A stretch of 64,000 bases of DNA from Hymenobacter sp. BT188 (GCF_014333585.1 NZ_JACSCW010000003.1:310001-374000), one strand, 5' to 3'. Positions 41,190 through 50,868 are shown, numbered from the stretch's first letter. Numbers and translations are program-made. The notes: generated from the sequence alone by a model not told the origin.

Positions 41190-41999
41190 ATGCCCCCCGA
41201 CCCGATTACCAGCCCCCAGAATCCGCGCATCAAGAACCTGTTGCGCTTGCAGCAAAAGCCCGCTGAGCGTCGGCAGCAAAACCTGACCATCATTGAGGGC
41301 TACCGCGAGCTGACTATTGCCCAGCAAGCCGGCGTGGAGGTAACCACTTTGTTTGTGTGTCCGGAGCTGGCTGAGCCGGAGCGACAGCGGGAACTAGAGA
41401 CATTATTTGCCCCCCGACCCGAGTATTTTACCGTGTCGAAAGCGGTGTTTGAGAAAGTGGCTTACCGCGAAGGCTCCGATGGCATACTTGCCCTGGCCCG
41501 TCCGCCGCGCCGCGCCCTCTCCGACCTGAAATTGCCCCCCAGCCCGCTCCTGATTATTCTGGAGGCAGTGGAAAAGCCCGGCAACCTGGGCGCCGTACTC
41601 CGCACCGCCGACGCGGCCCGTGTAGATGTCGTCATCGTGTGCGATCCGCGCACCGACCTGTACAATCCCAACGTGATTCGGGCCAGCATTGGGTGCGTGT
41701 TTACTAACCAAGTGGTAGCCGCCCCCACCGCCGAAGTAGTTGCCTGGCTGCGCCAACATGGTATTCGCAGCTACGCCACTACGCCCGCCGCCACAGAGTT
41801 GTATACCAACATGGATTTTAGCGGTCCCAGCGCCATTGTAATGGGCACTGAAGCCACCGGCCTCAGCGACGAATGGCTTGCGGCCGCCGATGCCCAAATC
41901 AAGATTCCGATGGCCGGCTATATCGACTCGCTAAACGTGAGCACCTGCACGGCCATCATGACGTTTGAGGCCGTACGCCAGCGTGGGGGGCAAAATTAA
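41190..41999 (+). CDS. TrmH/SpoU-family RNA 2'-O-methyltransferase
   Basis: The 269-aa protein starts at the ATG of AAAATGCCCCCC (MPPDPITSPQNPRIKNLLRLQQKPAERR). The SPOUT motifs are present: LIILEAVEKPGNLGAVLRTADAARVD (motif 1), IVMGTEATGLSDEW (motif 2) and IPMAGYIDSLNVSTCTAIMTFE (motif 3), which form the knotted SAM site. The N-terminal domain is the SpoU substrate-binding type. The target (tRNA or rRNA) cannot be told. It carries four G6C motif copies in 810 bp, one overlapping the start codon and one overlapping the last codons. Confidence 0.9.
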   Translation: MPPDPITSPQNPRIKNLLRLQQKPAERRQQNLTIIEGYRELTIAQQAGVEVTTLFVCPELAEPERQRELETLFAPRPEYFTVSKAVFEKVAYREGSDGILALARPPRRALSDLKLPPSPLLIILEAVEKPGNLGAVLRTADAARVDVVIVCDPRTDLYNPNVIRASIGCVFTNQVVAAPTAEVVAWLRQHGIRSYATTPAATELYTNMDFSGPSAIVMGTEATGLSDEWLAAADAQIKIPMAGYIDSLNVSTCTAIMTFEAVRQRGGQN

Positions 42000-42013
42000 G
42001 GCTTACATAGCCG

Positions 42014-45000
42014 TTAGCGAATAACTTCAACCCAACCTTTCAGCGTGAGCGCACACTGAGGCTGACGTACCTGGTAATAATAGACGCCGGCGGGTTGGCC
42101 TTCGGCTTGCCACTCGTTGCGGTAAGCCGCGCTCTGGTATACCTCCTGTCCCCAACGGTTAAAAATGCGCAGCTCCGGGATACCAAGCTCCGAGGGAAGC
42201 ACAAAAGTGTCGTTGCGCCGGTCGCCGTTGGGCGTAATGACGTTGAATATATTCCGCTCGCCAGCGGGCTGGATGGTAAAGGCAATTGTAGTAGGGCAGG
42301 GGGCATTTGTGGTCACATTTACCCGATAGATACCGGCAGTCTTCACGATGATTGACCGCGTCGTTTCCCCCGTCGACCACTCATACTTGTTGCTCGCAAT
42401 ACCAGCGTCCAGCGTGAGTTGGGCGCGGCAGTCCAGGGAGTCGACGCGTTCCACTAGCACCGGCGGGTCCTGCACGACAATGCTGCGTCGGATGGTTTCC
42501 TGCTTGTTGCCGCACACATTTGTGAGGCTCACCGTGAGCTGCACTTGGTAGGTGCCCGCGCGGGGAAAGCGGTGCAGCGGCTTTTCCGAAGTTTCCAGCG
42601 GGCTGCCATCCCCAAAATTCCACTGGTAACGCATTGCCCCCACACCAGTGCTCACAAACTCCACGGGAGTAGTCACGCAGACTGCGGTAGGTGCCTGAAA
42701 GTCCGCCACGAGCGCCGGCGCTGGTGGGTCGACGACAACTATGGTTTCGCTAACGCTGCGTTGAGTGCCGCAAGGGCTGGCTTGCTCAGCCGTAAGCCGC
42801 ACCACATATCGGCCGGGCATGGTAAATCGATGCTGGGGGGCAATTCCAGTCTCTACGCTGCCGTCGCCAAAGTTCCACTCGTAGCGAACAGGGCCGGTAC
42901 TGGTGCTGGTATTCTGGAACTGAACCGTGTAAGGGGCGCAACCCGCCGGCACAGCCGCCACCGCTGCTACCAAAGGTGCCGCCGGGCCGCTAACACTTAC
43001 TGTTGTTGTGGTCGTGAGGCGTTGCGGACCACAGCCGCCCGTGCGCGTTACCGTCAGCCGAACCTGATACGTGCCTGGGCGCTCGAAACGGTGGGCTGGC
43101 GTGGCCGAGGTTTCCAGCGGGCTACCGTCGCCAAAGTCCCACTCGTAGGTTTCGGCGCCACTGCCGGCATTGCTGAACTGAACGGTGTAGGGCGCGCAAC
43201 CTGTCGGTACCGGCGGTAGCGCGGCCGTCAGCGTTGGCAGCGAAGCCCCCGTAGGCAGCATATTAAACTTGAATGCCGCTCCGCTATTGGTGCTTATAGT
43301 TTTAGTGGGAGAGTAAGTGCCCGGCGTCGTGGTGAAGCTTGTAGTAGTGGTGCATTCAATATGATACAGCACTCCCTGCTTCGTAATCTCATTGGAGGCC
43401 GCCGCGTGTAAGTGCGTTCCTCCATTAACAGGCCCACCGAAATAAGTGCCGTACTCCAGGCGCCGAGCTCCAGGGCTCAAAACAGCTAAATAAATGCTGC
43501 GCTGTGCACTGGAAAAAGCATCTGGGGTGACGGGGGAACTGTTGGTGCTGCCGTAAGCACAGAAGTAGATGCGGTTGCAGGCGTCGAGGTTGAAGGCCGT
43601 TATCAGCGTAGAAGAAACTATGGAGCCGCTGATGGCGGTGGAAATCTGTGTGGAGAAAATAGTGCTGGTCAGAGCGGGATTAAAGCAGTGTATAAAAACC
43701 TTTTCCGTATTCAGAGCCTGCAAAGTGTAAGCGCCATCCGTAACGGGGTAGCTCCCGGCAGTAGCACCCGCCACGAGTACCTGTCCATCAGCATCAAAGT
43801 CGATAAAGCGGGCCAGATCGGTGGCCACTGTACCCAGGAAAGTGCCCCCCAGCAAGTTATTACCCGTAGCACTAAGGTGTAGCAGAAAGCCATCCAGCTG
43901 TCCTCCCCGATACGTACGGTTCAGCCCAGTGCCCACCGAAAAATCGGCGCTAGCGGTCTGACCACAGACGTAGATACTACCATCGGGAGCTACTTTGATA
44001 TCGTGTACCTGATCTTCGCCGGTGCCACCTAAGTAAGTAGACCATTGCAGCGTCGACAATGCTTCATTGAGGCACGTCACAAACCCATCATTACCAGACT
44101 GAAAACCAGATGTACTGCTATTCTTAAGGGTAGACTGCAACGCATTACGTACGGGAAAATTAAGGGAGTTCGTATTCCCGCCTATCAGTACGTCGCCGGT
44201 GGGAGTGCTGGTAACGGTTGCCGGCCGAGACGAAAGCGAGCCCCCTTCATAGCCTGAGCCACCTAAATAGGTGGAAGCCAAAAGGGAAGAGCCATCGGCA
44301 CTCAACCGGGAAATAACGTAGTCCTGGCCGCCATTGAACGTGTTGTCATACGTGGTGGCAGTAACCGGGTAATTGGTGGAGCCTGAAAGAGCCAGCACAA
44401 TCAGCTCGTTTTTGGCCGTGATAGTCATGTCCAACGGATACTCTGTGCTGTTGCCTCCCAAATAAGTAGCAAACAGCACGGTTCGGCCCGTCGGGTCCAG
44501 CTTGGAAATACCCATGTTCTGGCCTCGTTGCTGACTTTGGTAAGCGCCAATGGTCACCGGATACGTCGAATCTTGCGTGTAGCCCGCTGTGTACATATTG
44601 CCGTACTCATCGCCCGCCGCCGAGTTGGCCGACAAAAACGTGGAGTTGGTGGTATAAGTACTGAATACGAGGGCCGGATCAATAATCAGCGGCAATTTGG
44701 TGTCGTACTTTTCTGTCAGCTCAAAGCGCACTTCTTTGTCATACAAGCGGAAACGACAGGCTACAGGGCGCCGCTGCCCATTGGCCAGCACCTGATACGC
44801 TACGGGTGCTTGCTCCGCTTGCACGCCCAATTGAGTATGGAGCTGAAGCTGCCCGTCATGCAATTCCATTTTGTCGAGACCTTCGTAGCGCATCCGAATC
44901 TGGCTGGGGTCGGCGCCGGCTGCTACTTCGTAATCGTATTTCAGTTGCCCATCCACGGAGTGCCACACCATGTCTACGCCGGCGTACACTTGCTCGTACC

Positions 45001-45388
45001 GCACTACGGCAAATAGCGGCACCTTGGAAGCCCATTTCTTAGGATCGGAGCCCAGGAAGTAATTATGATAGGTCGACTGTCGCTCTTGACCCAGCGTCTT
45101 AGGCTTCAGTTGAGCACCTACCAGCCGCATCCGAAAGGCGTGGCCTTGCACTGCTTTGGCCGTGCTGATAGCTGAGTGGCCGTACTCGGCTGGCAGAGCC
45201 TGGAGGTTGTAGGTAAACTGGCTGTTTTCTAAAAATAAATGCCCCCCAGGCACTGCTGTAGCAAATTGTACCTGAGAGGGCCATTGTCCGGCGTTGGCAA
45301 CAAACTGAAATGCCGATGTTGCGGGAGCGTTAGCAAAGCTGGTCAGAATAGTGAAAACGCTCAGTAAAGCTGTAAAAGTCAGCCGCAT
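42014..45388 (-). CDS. Large secreted PKD/beta-propeller protein with T9SS type B (gliding-motility) tail
   Basis: The 1124-aa protein has a signal peptide (MRLTFTALLSVFTILTSFANA), an N-terminal DUF7948-like domain, and SBBP-type repeats (LFATYLGGNSTEY; LLASTYLGGSGYEGG; WSTYLGGTGEDQ). Three PKD domains follow (YEWDFGDGSPLETS, YEWNFGDGS, YQWNFGDGSPLETS), then a type B T9SS sorting region (NVITPNGDRRNDTFVLP ... IFNRWGQEVYQS ... GVYYYQVRQ). It is likely a surface adhesin or scaffold. Its stop is 14 bases from the convergent methyltransferase stop. The 248-nt upstream gap (45389-45636) holds one motif copy and nothing else I can name. Confidence 0.92.
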   Translation of the reverse strand: MRLTFTALLSVFTILTSFANAPATSAFQFVANAGQWPSQVQFATAVPGGHLFLENSQFTYNLQALPAEYGHSAISTAKAVQGHAFRMRLVGAQLKPKTLGQERQSTYHNYFLGSDPKKWASKVPLFAVVRYEQVYAGVDMVWHSVDGQLKYDYEVAAGADPSQIRMRYEGLDKMELHDGQLQLHTQLGVQAEQAPVAYQVLANGQRRPVACRFRLYDKEVRFELTEKYDTKLPLIIDPALVFSTYTTNSTFLSANSAAGDEYGNMYTAGYTQDSTYPVTIGAYQSQQRGQNMGISKLDPTGRTVLFATYLGGNSTEYPLDMTITAKNELIVLALSGSTNYPVTATTYDNTFNGGQDYVISRLSADGSSLLASTYLGGSGYEGGSLSSRPATVTSTPTGDVLIGGNTNSLNFPVRNALQSTLKNSSTSGFQSGNDGFVTCLNEALSTLQWSTYLGGTGEDQVHDIKVAPDGSIYVCGQTASADFSVGTGLNRTYRGGQLDGFLLHLSATGNNLLGGTFLGTVATDLARFIDFDADGQVLVAGATAGSYPVTDGAYTLQALNTEKVFIHCFNPALTSTIFSTQISTAISGSIVSSTLITAFNLDACNRIYFCAYGSTNSSPVTPDAFSSAQRSIYLAVLSPGARRLEYGTYFGGPVNGGTHLHAAASNEITKQGVLYHIECTTTTSFTTTPGTYSPTKTISTNSGAAFKFNMLPTGASLPTLTAALPPVPTGCAPYTVQFSNAGSGAETYEWDFGDGSPLETSATPAHRFERPGTYQVRLTVTRTGGCGPQRLTTTTTVSVSGPAAPLVAAVAAVPAGCAPYTVQFQNTSTSTGPVRYEWNFGDGSVETGIAPQHRFTMPGRYVVRLTAEQASPCGTQRSVSETIVVVDPPAPALVADFQAPTAVCVTTPVEFVSTGVGAMRYQWNFGDGSPLETSEKPLHRFPRAGTYQVQLTVSLTNVCGNKQETIRRSIVVQDPPVLVERVDSLDCRAQLTLDAGIASNKYEWSTGETTRSIIVKTAGIYRVNVTTNAPCPTTIAFTIQPAGERNIFNVITPNGDRRNDTFVLPSELGIPELRIFNRWGQEVYQSAAYRNEWQAEGQPAGVYYYQVRQPQCALTLKGWVEVIR

Positions 45389-45636
45389 AAATTAGAATAA
45401 ACAACGGGTAAAGAAGACGCTTCCGGCCACGTCAATAATTTGAAGCCAGACCTGTGAAATCTAGGGCTAAATAAGGCTATAATTTAGACAGTTAGCGTCG
45501 CAAGCGAAGCAAATATGTCAATTTTATATACTAGCTGTTAATGTGCCCAATTCGGGCATAAGCTGCGTAGCGGAAGGCGTTATAATGGTAGATAATTAAA
45601 CGCCTGCGTACGCCACAAAAAAGCCCCCCAGCTTCG

Positions 45637-46251
45637 CTAAGGATGGTCTTCGATGGTGACTTCCGTTAGCCGAAGCGTATGGTCGAGGGTATAGCGCACC
45701 GTGCGTTGGCCGCCGGAAGGTAGTGTTGGTGAGTCGGTGAGTCGGTAAACGGGAAAAGTGCGCATCAAATAGTTGTCAGCTATCCTAAACAGATCAAAAC
45801 CTTGGTAGCCATCTGCCGCTTCTGGAGGCAAAGTAGGTAGTTGGAAGCGCTCCCACTCCTGTTCCGCAAACTCAAATCCATATACTTGTCCGAGAGGGTT
45901 GGCACCAACGCCGCGCACAAATATCAAGATTTCAGGTAGCTCATTCTGATTCAAATCAGTAATTACAGCCTCCGTAACTACACCCGACACTGAATCACGA
46001 ATTTCGGCTATTTTTCTCTCTGCACGGCGAGCAGTTAGGTTCAGAGTGCCTGGGGTAGTTGACGTGATGTCAGCCGTAAAATTATCGTTACTCAGTGTTT
46101 TATTGAAGGTAGGTTGTGCCGCCGGGCTCGGTACCAGAGGAGTCGTCACGTTCTCACTCTGGCGAGGTTCCCCTCGTTGCTCTTGCACTGCGGAGCTGCA
46201 ACCCGATACAATAAGTAAAAATAGGCTAGCAGTAAAGGGTACGTAGTTCAT
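45637..46251 (-). CDS. Lipoprotein resembling PliI-type lysozyme inhibitors
   Basis: The 204-aa protein has a lipobox ending Val-Ser-Gly-Cys18. The mature region shows EAVITDLNQNELPEILIFVRGVG, then GYQGFDLFRIADNYLMRTFPVYRLTDSPTLPSGGQRTVRYTLD. This is the order of conserved blocks I associate with PliI, a periplasmic inhibitor of I-type lysozymes. The match is from memory of the family pattern, so an unrelated envelope lipoprotein is possible. A G6C motif is just beyond the stop codon (45623). Confidence 0.6.
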   Translation of the reverse strand: MNYVPFTASLFLLIVSGCSSAVQEQRGEPRQSENVTTPLVPSPAAQPTFNKTLSNDNFTADITSTTPGTLNLTARRAERKIAEIRDSVSGVVTEAVITDLNQNELPEILIFVRGVGANPLGQVYGFEFAEQEWERFQLPTLPPEAADGYQGFDLFRIADNYLMRTFPVYRLTDSPTLPSGGQRTVRYTLDHTLRLTEVTIEDHP

Positions 46252-46343
46252 ACTGCAAGCTACTATTGTATGATTATATATTATTCGGCCTAACTTAAAA
46301 GTTATATCGCAGAGAATCTACTGGGAGGCAAAATGACCTGCTT

Positions 46344-47045
46344 TTATACCCGTTTGAACTCCTGCACCCACACATCCAAAGTATCGGCGGCATACAGGAG
46401 TGGCTCACCACTAGGCGTTGGCAAGCCATGGCTTTCGACTAAGTTGGAATCCCATTCTCTCAGGCTGGCTTCCCGTAGCGTCCACGGCTCATGGAATAAT
46501 TTTCCGCGCCAAAGATCGTTGCCGCGCACCGCTTGCATCAGATTCGGGCCGGCAGTATAGAGATGGTAACGCTCAGTGAGGAAGTGCTGCAAAGTGCCCG
46601 GCTGCGACGTGGGCAAAGTTTCACCCAACTTCCACGTGGCCGCAAAAGTTGCAGGGGCAATGCCTTGGTGCGTTCGTTTAGCTGTGGCGCGCAACGTGTC
46701 ACCCGTTTGTGTCAGGCTCATGCGGGCGTGCAGATAGGGAAGCTGGAAAAACGTGCGCGCCGCCCACACGCCCAGCGCCAGCGACGCATCCAGGGACAAA
46801 AACCAGACGCCCGGCACACCATCAAGGCGCGCATAGGTTCGGACATTCAGCTCATGCAGATGATGGAGTCCCGGCACCGCCGGCAAGCCCAGTGGCCGAA
46901 TATGGCTCATAGTAAACGGCACCACGCCCAGCCACGCTTGTCCCTCGAACAAGTCCAGTTCTAGTCGCGCCGGTAAGTAAGGACGCAGCAGCGCTGGATC
47001 TAGCGCCCAATGCGCGAAGAGCAATTGGCTCCACCGCTGCTGCAT
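46344..47045 (-). CDS. DUF2071 (YqjF-like) protein
   Basis: The 233-aa form starts at ATG 47043-47045 (MQQRWSQLLFAHWALDPALLRPYLPARLELDLFEGQAWLGVVPF), the conserved beginning of DUF2071; the open extension upstream has no similarity to the family. FHEPWTLREASL is near the end. The function is unknown; the fold is acetoacetate-decarboxylase-like. A G6C motif sits directly upstream of the start (47059). Confidence 0.85.
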   Translation of the reverse strand: MQQRWSQLLFAHWALDPALLRPYLPARLELDLFEGQAWLGVVPFTMSHIRPLGLPAVPGLHHLHELNVRTYARLDGVPGVWFLSLDASLALGVWAARTFFQLPYLHARMSLTQTGDTLRATAKRTHQGIAPATFAATWKLGETLPTSQPGTLQHFLTERYHLYTAGPNLMQAVRGNDLWRGKLFHEPWTLREASLREWDSNLVESHGLPTPSGEPLLYAADTLDVWVQEFKRV

Positions 47046-47168
47046 CAGGGGCAAACCTGGGGGGCTTTTTATCACTGGTTTTGAGAAGGTAGTGGAAGAT
47101 ATAGCAGCGGGTATGGTCTCATAACAAGCGGAGTGAGCAAAGTGCCTAGTATGACTCCCTAAAATGAC

Positions 47169-47200
47169 AGAAGGGCGCAACCACTGGCTGCGCCCTTCTT
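47169..47200 (-). terminator. Terminator of typA
   Basis: AAGGGCGCA pairs with TGCGCCCTT around an 8-9-nt loop. Read on the minus strand it is followed by CTGTCATTTTA. It lies about 22 bases beyond the typA stop codon. Confidence 0.7.
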
Positions 47201-47221
47201 AGGGAGAGATAATTATTCGTA

Positions 47222-49030
47222 CTAGTCTACTTTCTTGGCAGAGCGCAAACGCTCATTCTCGTCCAACAGAATCTTACGCATCCGTACTGACTTTGGCGTT
47301 ACCTCTAGATACTCATCTTTCTGGATGTATTCCATTGCCTCTTCCAGCGAGAACTGACGCTTCGGAACAATCTTAGCGTTTTCGTCCGAGCCAGAAGCAC
47401 GCATGTTCGTGAGCTTCTTGCCTTTCTGGATGTTGATGGTCAAGTCGTTGGGGCGGGTGTGCTCGCCGATAACCTGGCCAGCATATACTTCCTCACCTGG
47501 ATCAACGAAGAACTCACCGCGGTCCTGCATCTTGTCGATGGTGTACGCGGTGCCAGCACCCGTATCCATCGAAATCAGCGAACCAGCAATACGACCAGGA
47601 ATTACACCTTTATAAGGCTCGTAGCTCTGGAAGCGGTGGTTCATGATAGCCTCACCAGCTGTAGCAGTCAGTACGTTGTTACGCAGACCAATCAGGCCAC
47701 GGGCCGGAATGTTAAACTCCAAGTGCTGTAAGTCGCCTTTCGGCTCCATGATGGTCAGGTCGCCCTTACGCATCGTCACTAGCTCGATAACCTTACCAGC
47801 AGTTTCTTCTGGTACGTCAACTACCAAGTGCTCGATTGGCTCTAAGCGGTTGCCGTTGTCATCCTCTTTGAACAGCACCTGGGGCTGACCCACCTGCAAT
47901 TCAAAGCCTTCGCGACGCATCGTTTCAATCAGTACCGACAGGTGAAGAATACCACGGCCGTACACCAAGAATGTATCTTCCTTATCAGTTTCCTTTACGC
48001 GTAGCGCAAGGTTTTTCTCAGTCTCTTTAAACAGACGATCACGCAGGTGACGCGAGGTCACGAACTTACCTTCCTTACCGAAGAACGGCGAGTTGTTGAT
48101 GGTGAACAACATGTTCATCGTCGGCTCGTCGATGCTGATAACTGCCAATCCTTCTGGATTGTCGGCATCGGCCAGCGTGTCGCCAATGTCGAAGCCTTCG
48201 ATACCCGTTACGGCGCAAATTTCGCCCGAGCTAACTTCCGCTACCTTGTTCCGGCCGAGGCCTTCGAACACGTGAAGCTCTTTGATTTTTACTTTCTTAA
48301 TAGTACCATCACGCTTCACCAAGCTCATGTTGGAGCCTTCTTTCAGCGTGCCACGGTGTACACGACCAATAGCAATACGGCCCACGAACGACGAGTAGTC
48401 GAGCGAAGTAACCTGCATCTGGGGCGTGCCGTCCAGGGTAGGAGCGGGAGGAATGGAAGCCACAACCGCGTCGAGCAGCGGAATAATGTTGTCGGTCTTC
48501 ACTTTCCAGTCGGTGCTCATCCAGCCTTGCTTGCTGGAACCGTACAGGGTCACGAAGTCAAGCTGGTCTTCCGAAGCGCCGAGGTTGAACATAAGGTCGA
48601 AAACCTGCTCGTGCACCTCGTCGGGGCGGCAGTTTTCCTTGTCCACTTTGTTTACTACCACGATAGGCTTCAAACCCAGGTCAATGGCTTTGCCCAAAAC
48701 GAAGCGAGTCTGGGGCATGGCGCCTTCGAAGGCATCCACGAGCAGCAACACGCCATCGGCCATCTTCAGTACGCGCTCTACCTCACCGCCAAAGTCGGCG
48801 TGACCAGGGGTATCGATAATGTTGATCTTAACGTCCTTATAACGAACGGATACGTTCTTGGAAACGATGGTAATGCCCCGCTCGCGCTCCAGATCGTTGT
48901 TGTCCAGGATCAGGTCGTCGAAGTGCTGGTGCTCATCGAATAGCTTAGAGGCGTGAATGATTTTGTCCACGAGCGTCGTCTTGCCGTGGTCAACGTGCGC
49001 AATAATTGCGATATTCCGAATGTTCTGCAT
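47222..49030 (-). CDS. typA: Translational GTPase TypA/BipA
   Basis: The 602-aa protein starts at MQNIRNIAIIAHVDHGKTT (ATG 49028-49030), which places the P-loop at the usual position; a long upstream open frame is discarded. GTPase motifs are visible: HVDHGKTTL, DTPGHADFGGE (G3) and VVNKVD (G4). The TypA-specific C-terminal domain (GDLQHLEFNIPARGLIGLRNNVLTATAGEAIMNH) is complete. It binds ribosomes and is needed for growth under stress. It is divergent from msrB. Confidence 0.96.
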   Translation of the reverse strand: MQNIRNIAIIAHVDHGKTTLVDKIIHASKLFDEHQHFDDLILDNNDLERERGITIVSKNVSVRYKDVKINIIDTPGHADFGGEVERVLKMADGVLLLVDAFEGAMPQTRFVLGKAIDLGLKPIVVVNKVDKENCRPDEVHEQVFDLMFNLGASEDQLDFVTLYGSSKQGWMSTDWKVKTDNIIPLLDAVVASIPPAPTLDGTPQMQVTSLDYSSFVGRIAIGRVHRGTLKEGSNMSLVKRDGTIKKVKIKELHVFEGLGRNKVAEVSSGEICAVTGIEGFDIGDTLADADNPEGLAVISIDEPTMNMLFTINNSPFFGKEGKFVTSRHLRDRLFKETEKNLALRVKETDKEDTFLVYGRGILHLSVLIETMRREGFELQVGQPQVLFKEDDNGNRLEPIEHLVVDVPEETAGKVIELVTMRKGDLTIMEPKGDLQHLEFNIPARGLIGLRNNVLTATAGEAIMNHRFQSYEPYKGVIPGRIAGSLISMDTGAGTAYTIDKMQDRGEFFVDPGEEVYAGQVIGEHTRPNDLTINIQKGKKLTNMRASGSDENAKIVPKRQFSLEEAMEYIQKDEYLEVTPKSVRMRKILLDENERLRSAKKVD

Positions 49031-49228
49031 ACAAAGGTTTTTGCGGGCGCAAAGGTACGCAATTGTCAGCGGATAAATGAGAGACAGGAAAATGTTAACT
49101 GTTTGAAACTGAAATAGCACCCGCCTCCGCGAACCGAACCCAAGCCCGGCCGCGTATGTTGTGCCAGTAGCTGCCGCCGTGGCGCGCTGCTCATCTGTTT
49201 CATTTACACTTCCTTCATTTTTACCGCG

Positions 49229-49786
49229 ATGCGTAAATACGCCCTTGTTCTGGCACTTTCTTTTTTGACCTTGGGCACTGCTTGCTCGCAGAAAAAAGAC
49301 GGGCTGGCAACCGCTAAGGCCCAGGCGGCTACCACACTTGGTGGCGCTGCCAAGGCCTATCCTATGGCTCAGCCCATGACCAACAAAGCCGACGAATTTG
49401 CAGTTCGCAAAACGGAGGCTGAATGGCGCAAACAGCTTACGCCAGAGCAGTTTAAGGTGTTGCGCGAGCAAGGCACCGAGCGGCCATTTGCCAATAAATA
49501 CAACGATAACCACGAAAAGGGTGTGTATTACTGCGCTGCCTGCGACAATAAATTATTTGACTCAGCGACCAAGTTTGAGTCGGGCACTGGCTGGCCCAGC
49601 TTCTTCGCTCCAGCCACCGCTACCAGCCTGAAAGTGCAGAAAGACAACAGCTTCGGCATGAGCCGCGACGAGATTGTATGCGCCAAATGTGGCGGTCACA
49701 TTGGTCACGTATTCGACGACGGTCCTAAGCCTACAGGGCAGCGGTATTGCATGAATTCGGCGGCTATGACTTTCAAGAAGCAATAG
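49229..49786 (+). CDS. msrB: Peptide-methionine (R)-S-oxide reductase, lipoprotein form
   Basis: The 185-aa protein has a lipoprotein signal with Cys19 (LGTACSQKK). The MsrB domain follows: zinc-binding pairs CAAC and CAKC, GTGWPSF, and catalytic Cys174 in RYCMNSAAM. It reduces methionine-R-sulfoxide in proteins. The lipoprotein signal places it in the envelope, where it would repair oxidised surface or periplasmic proteins. Confidence 0.94.
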   Translation: MRKYALVLALSFLTLGTACSQKKDGLATAKAQAATTLGGAAKAYPMAQPMTNKADEFAVRKTEAEWRKQLTPEQFKVLREQGTERPFANKYNDNHEKGVYYCAACDNKLFDSATKFESGTGWPSFFAPATATSLKVQKDNSFGMSRDEIVCAKCGGHIGHVFDDGPKPTGQRYCMNSAAMTFKKQ

Positions 49787-49812
49787 GCCATTCTAAAAAA
49801 GCCCCCCGGCGC

Positions 49813-49853
49813 GGTCCACTTGCTATTGAGGCAGGTGGGCCGTTGCTTTTTGT
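49813..49853 (+). terminator. Terminator of msrB
   Basis: GGTCCACTTGC (49813-49823) pairs with GCAGGTGGGCC (49831-49841) with two G-T pairs, followed by GTTGCTTTTTG. A G6C motif copy lies just upstream (49801). Confidence 0.75.
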
Positions 49854-49999
49854 TATAGATGCTCAGACATTTTGCCCCTCAGCGTGTTTTAGCGGTACAA
49901 TCCGCATAGTGAACCTCAACGTTCCGTAAAGCATCCGCTCAATCACTCCTGATTTTACTATGTGTGCCGCTCGCCAGCACCCAAAGCTTCTTTCCTCAT

Positions 50000-50797
50000 A
50001 TGCCTTCTATCAATTCTATTGCTGATTTGCAGCAGCAGCTAACTCCGGCCCGCGAGCAGCTCGTGGCCCACAACGTGTACCGGAGCCTGCATTCCCTGGA
50101 GGATGTACGCCTGTTTATGGAGCACCATGTATTTGCCGTCTGGGATTTCATGTCCTTGCTCAAAGCGCTGCAGCGTGACCTCACGTGTGTAAAAGTGCCG
50201 TGGGTACCCGAGGGAAATCCTGTTACCCGCCGGCTTATCAACGAGATTGTGCTGGAGGAAGAAAGCGACGTCGATCAGGATGGGAATCCGGCCAGTCACT
50301 TTGAGATGTACCTGCGGGCCATGGAAGAGTGTGGAGCTGATATGCAACCAATTAATCGTCTGCTTGCCGCTCTTGACGCGGGCGAAACGGTAGCTTCGGC
50401 CCTTACCATTGCGCAGGTGCCCGCATCAGTACGGCAGTTTGTGCTGGCTACGTTTGAGATTATCGACTCGAAAAAAACGCACGCTATCGCGGCAGCCTTC
50501 ACCTTTGGCCGCGAAGATGTAATTCCGGCCATGTTCCGCCACTTGGTTGGCGACCTGCGCCAACGCTTTCCCGGCAAGTTTGATACGCTCACATATTACT
50601 TCGACCGCCATATTCAACTCGACGAGGAAGTGCATACGCCGTTGGCCCAGCAAATGGTGCGCGAGCTGTGCCAGGATAGCTCCCGGCGCTGGCAGGAGTG
50701 CCATGACGTGGCCGTGCAGTGCATGACGGCCCGCTTAATGCTTTGGGACGGGATTCGAAAGGCTTTAGCCACCACTGCAGCTACGGCAACCCGCTAA
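50000..50797 (+). CDS. DUF3050, heme-oxygenase-like fold protein
   Basis: The 265-aa protein starts at MPSINSIADLQQQLTPAREQL. The family signatures are HNVYRSLHSLEDVRLFMEHHVFAVWDFMSLLKALQ, EIVLEEESD, and YYFDRHIQLDEEVHTPLAQQM. The ordered Glu/His residues (EHHVFAVWDF, EEESD, DRHIQLDEEVH) resemble the ligand sets of heme-oxygenase-like diiron proteins. The reaction is unknown. It is all-helical and cytosolic. It stands alone between msrB and a lipoprotein gene. Confidence 0.85.
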   Translation: MPSINSIADLQQQLTPAREQLVAHNVYRSLHSLEDVRLFMEHHVFAVWDFMSLLKALQRDLTCVKVPWVPEGNPVTRRLINEIVLEEESDVDQDGNPASHFEMYLRAMEECGADMQPINRLLAALDAGETVASALTIAQVPASVRQFVLATFEIIDSKKTHAIAAAFTFGREDVIPAMFRHLVGDLRQRFPGKFDTLTYYFDRHIQLDEEVHTPLAQQMVRELCQDSSRRWQECHDVAVQCMTARLMLWDGIRKALATTAATATR

Positions 50798-50868
50798 ACC
50801 AACCTCTGCTACCGTGTTGCGTTGTAGATGCAGGCTCGCCGCTGAACCTGCATTAAGCCATCCAACTT

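Noticed and set aside
48047..48943. 298-codon open frame antisense to typA
   Set aside because: typA is unmistakable on the other strand with all GTPase motifs; the antisense frame has no recognisable domain.
49031..49513. N-terminal extension of TypA of about 160 codons
   Set aside because: The extension precedes the conserved start MQNIRNIAIIAHVDHGKTT, has no similarity to translation factors, and overlaps the start of msrB on the other strand.
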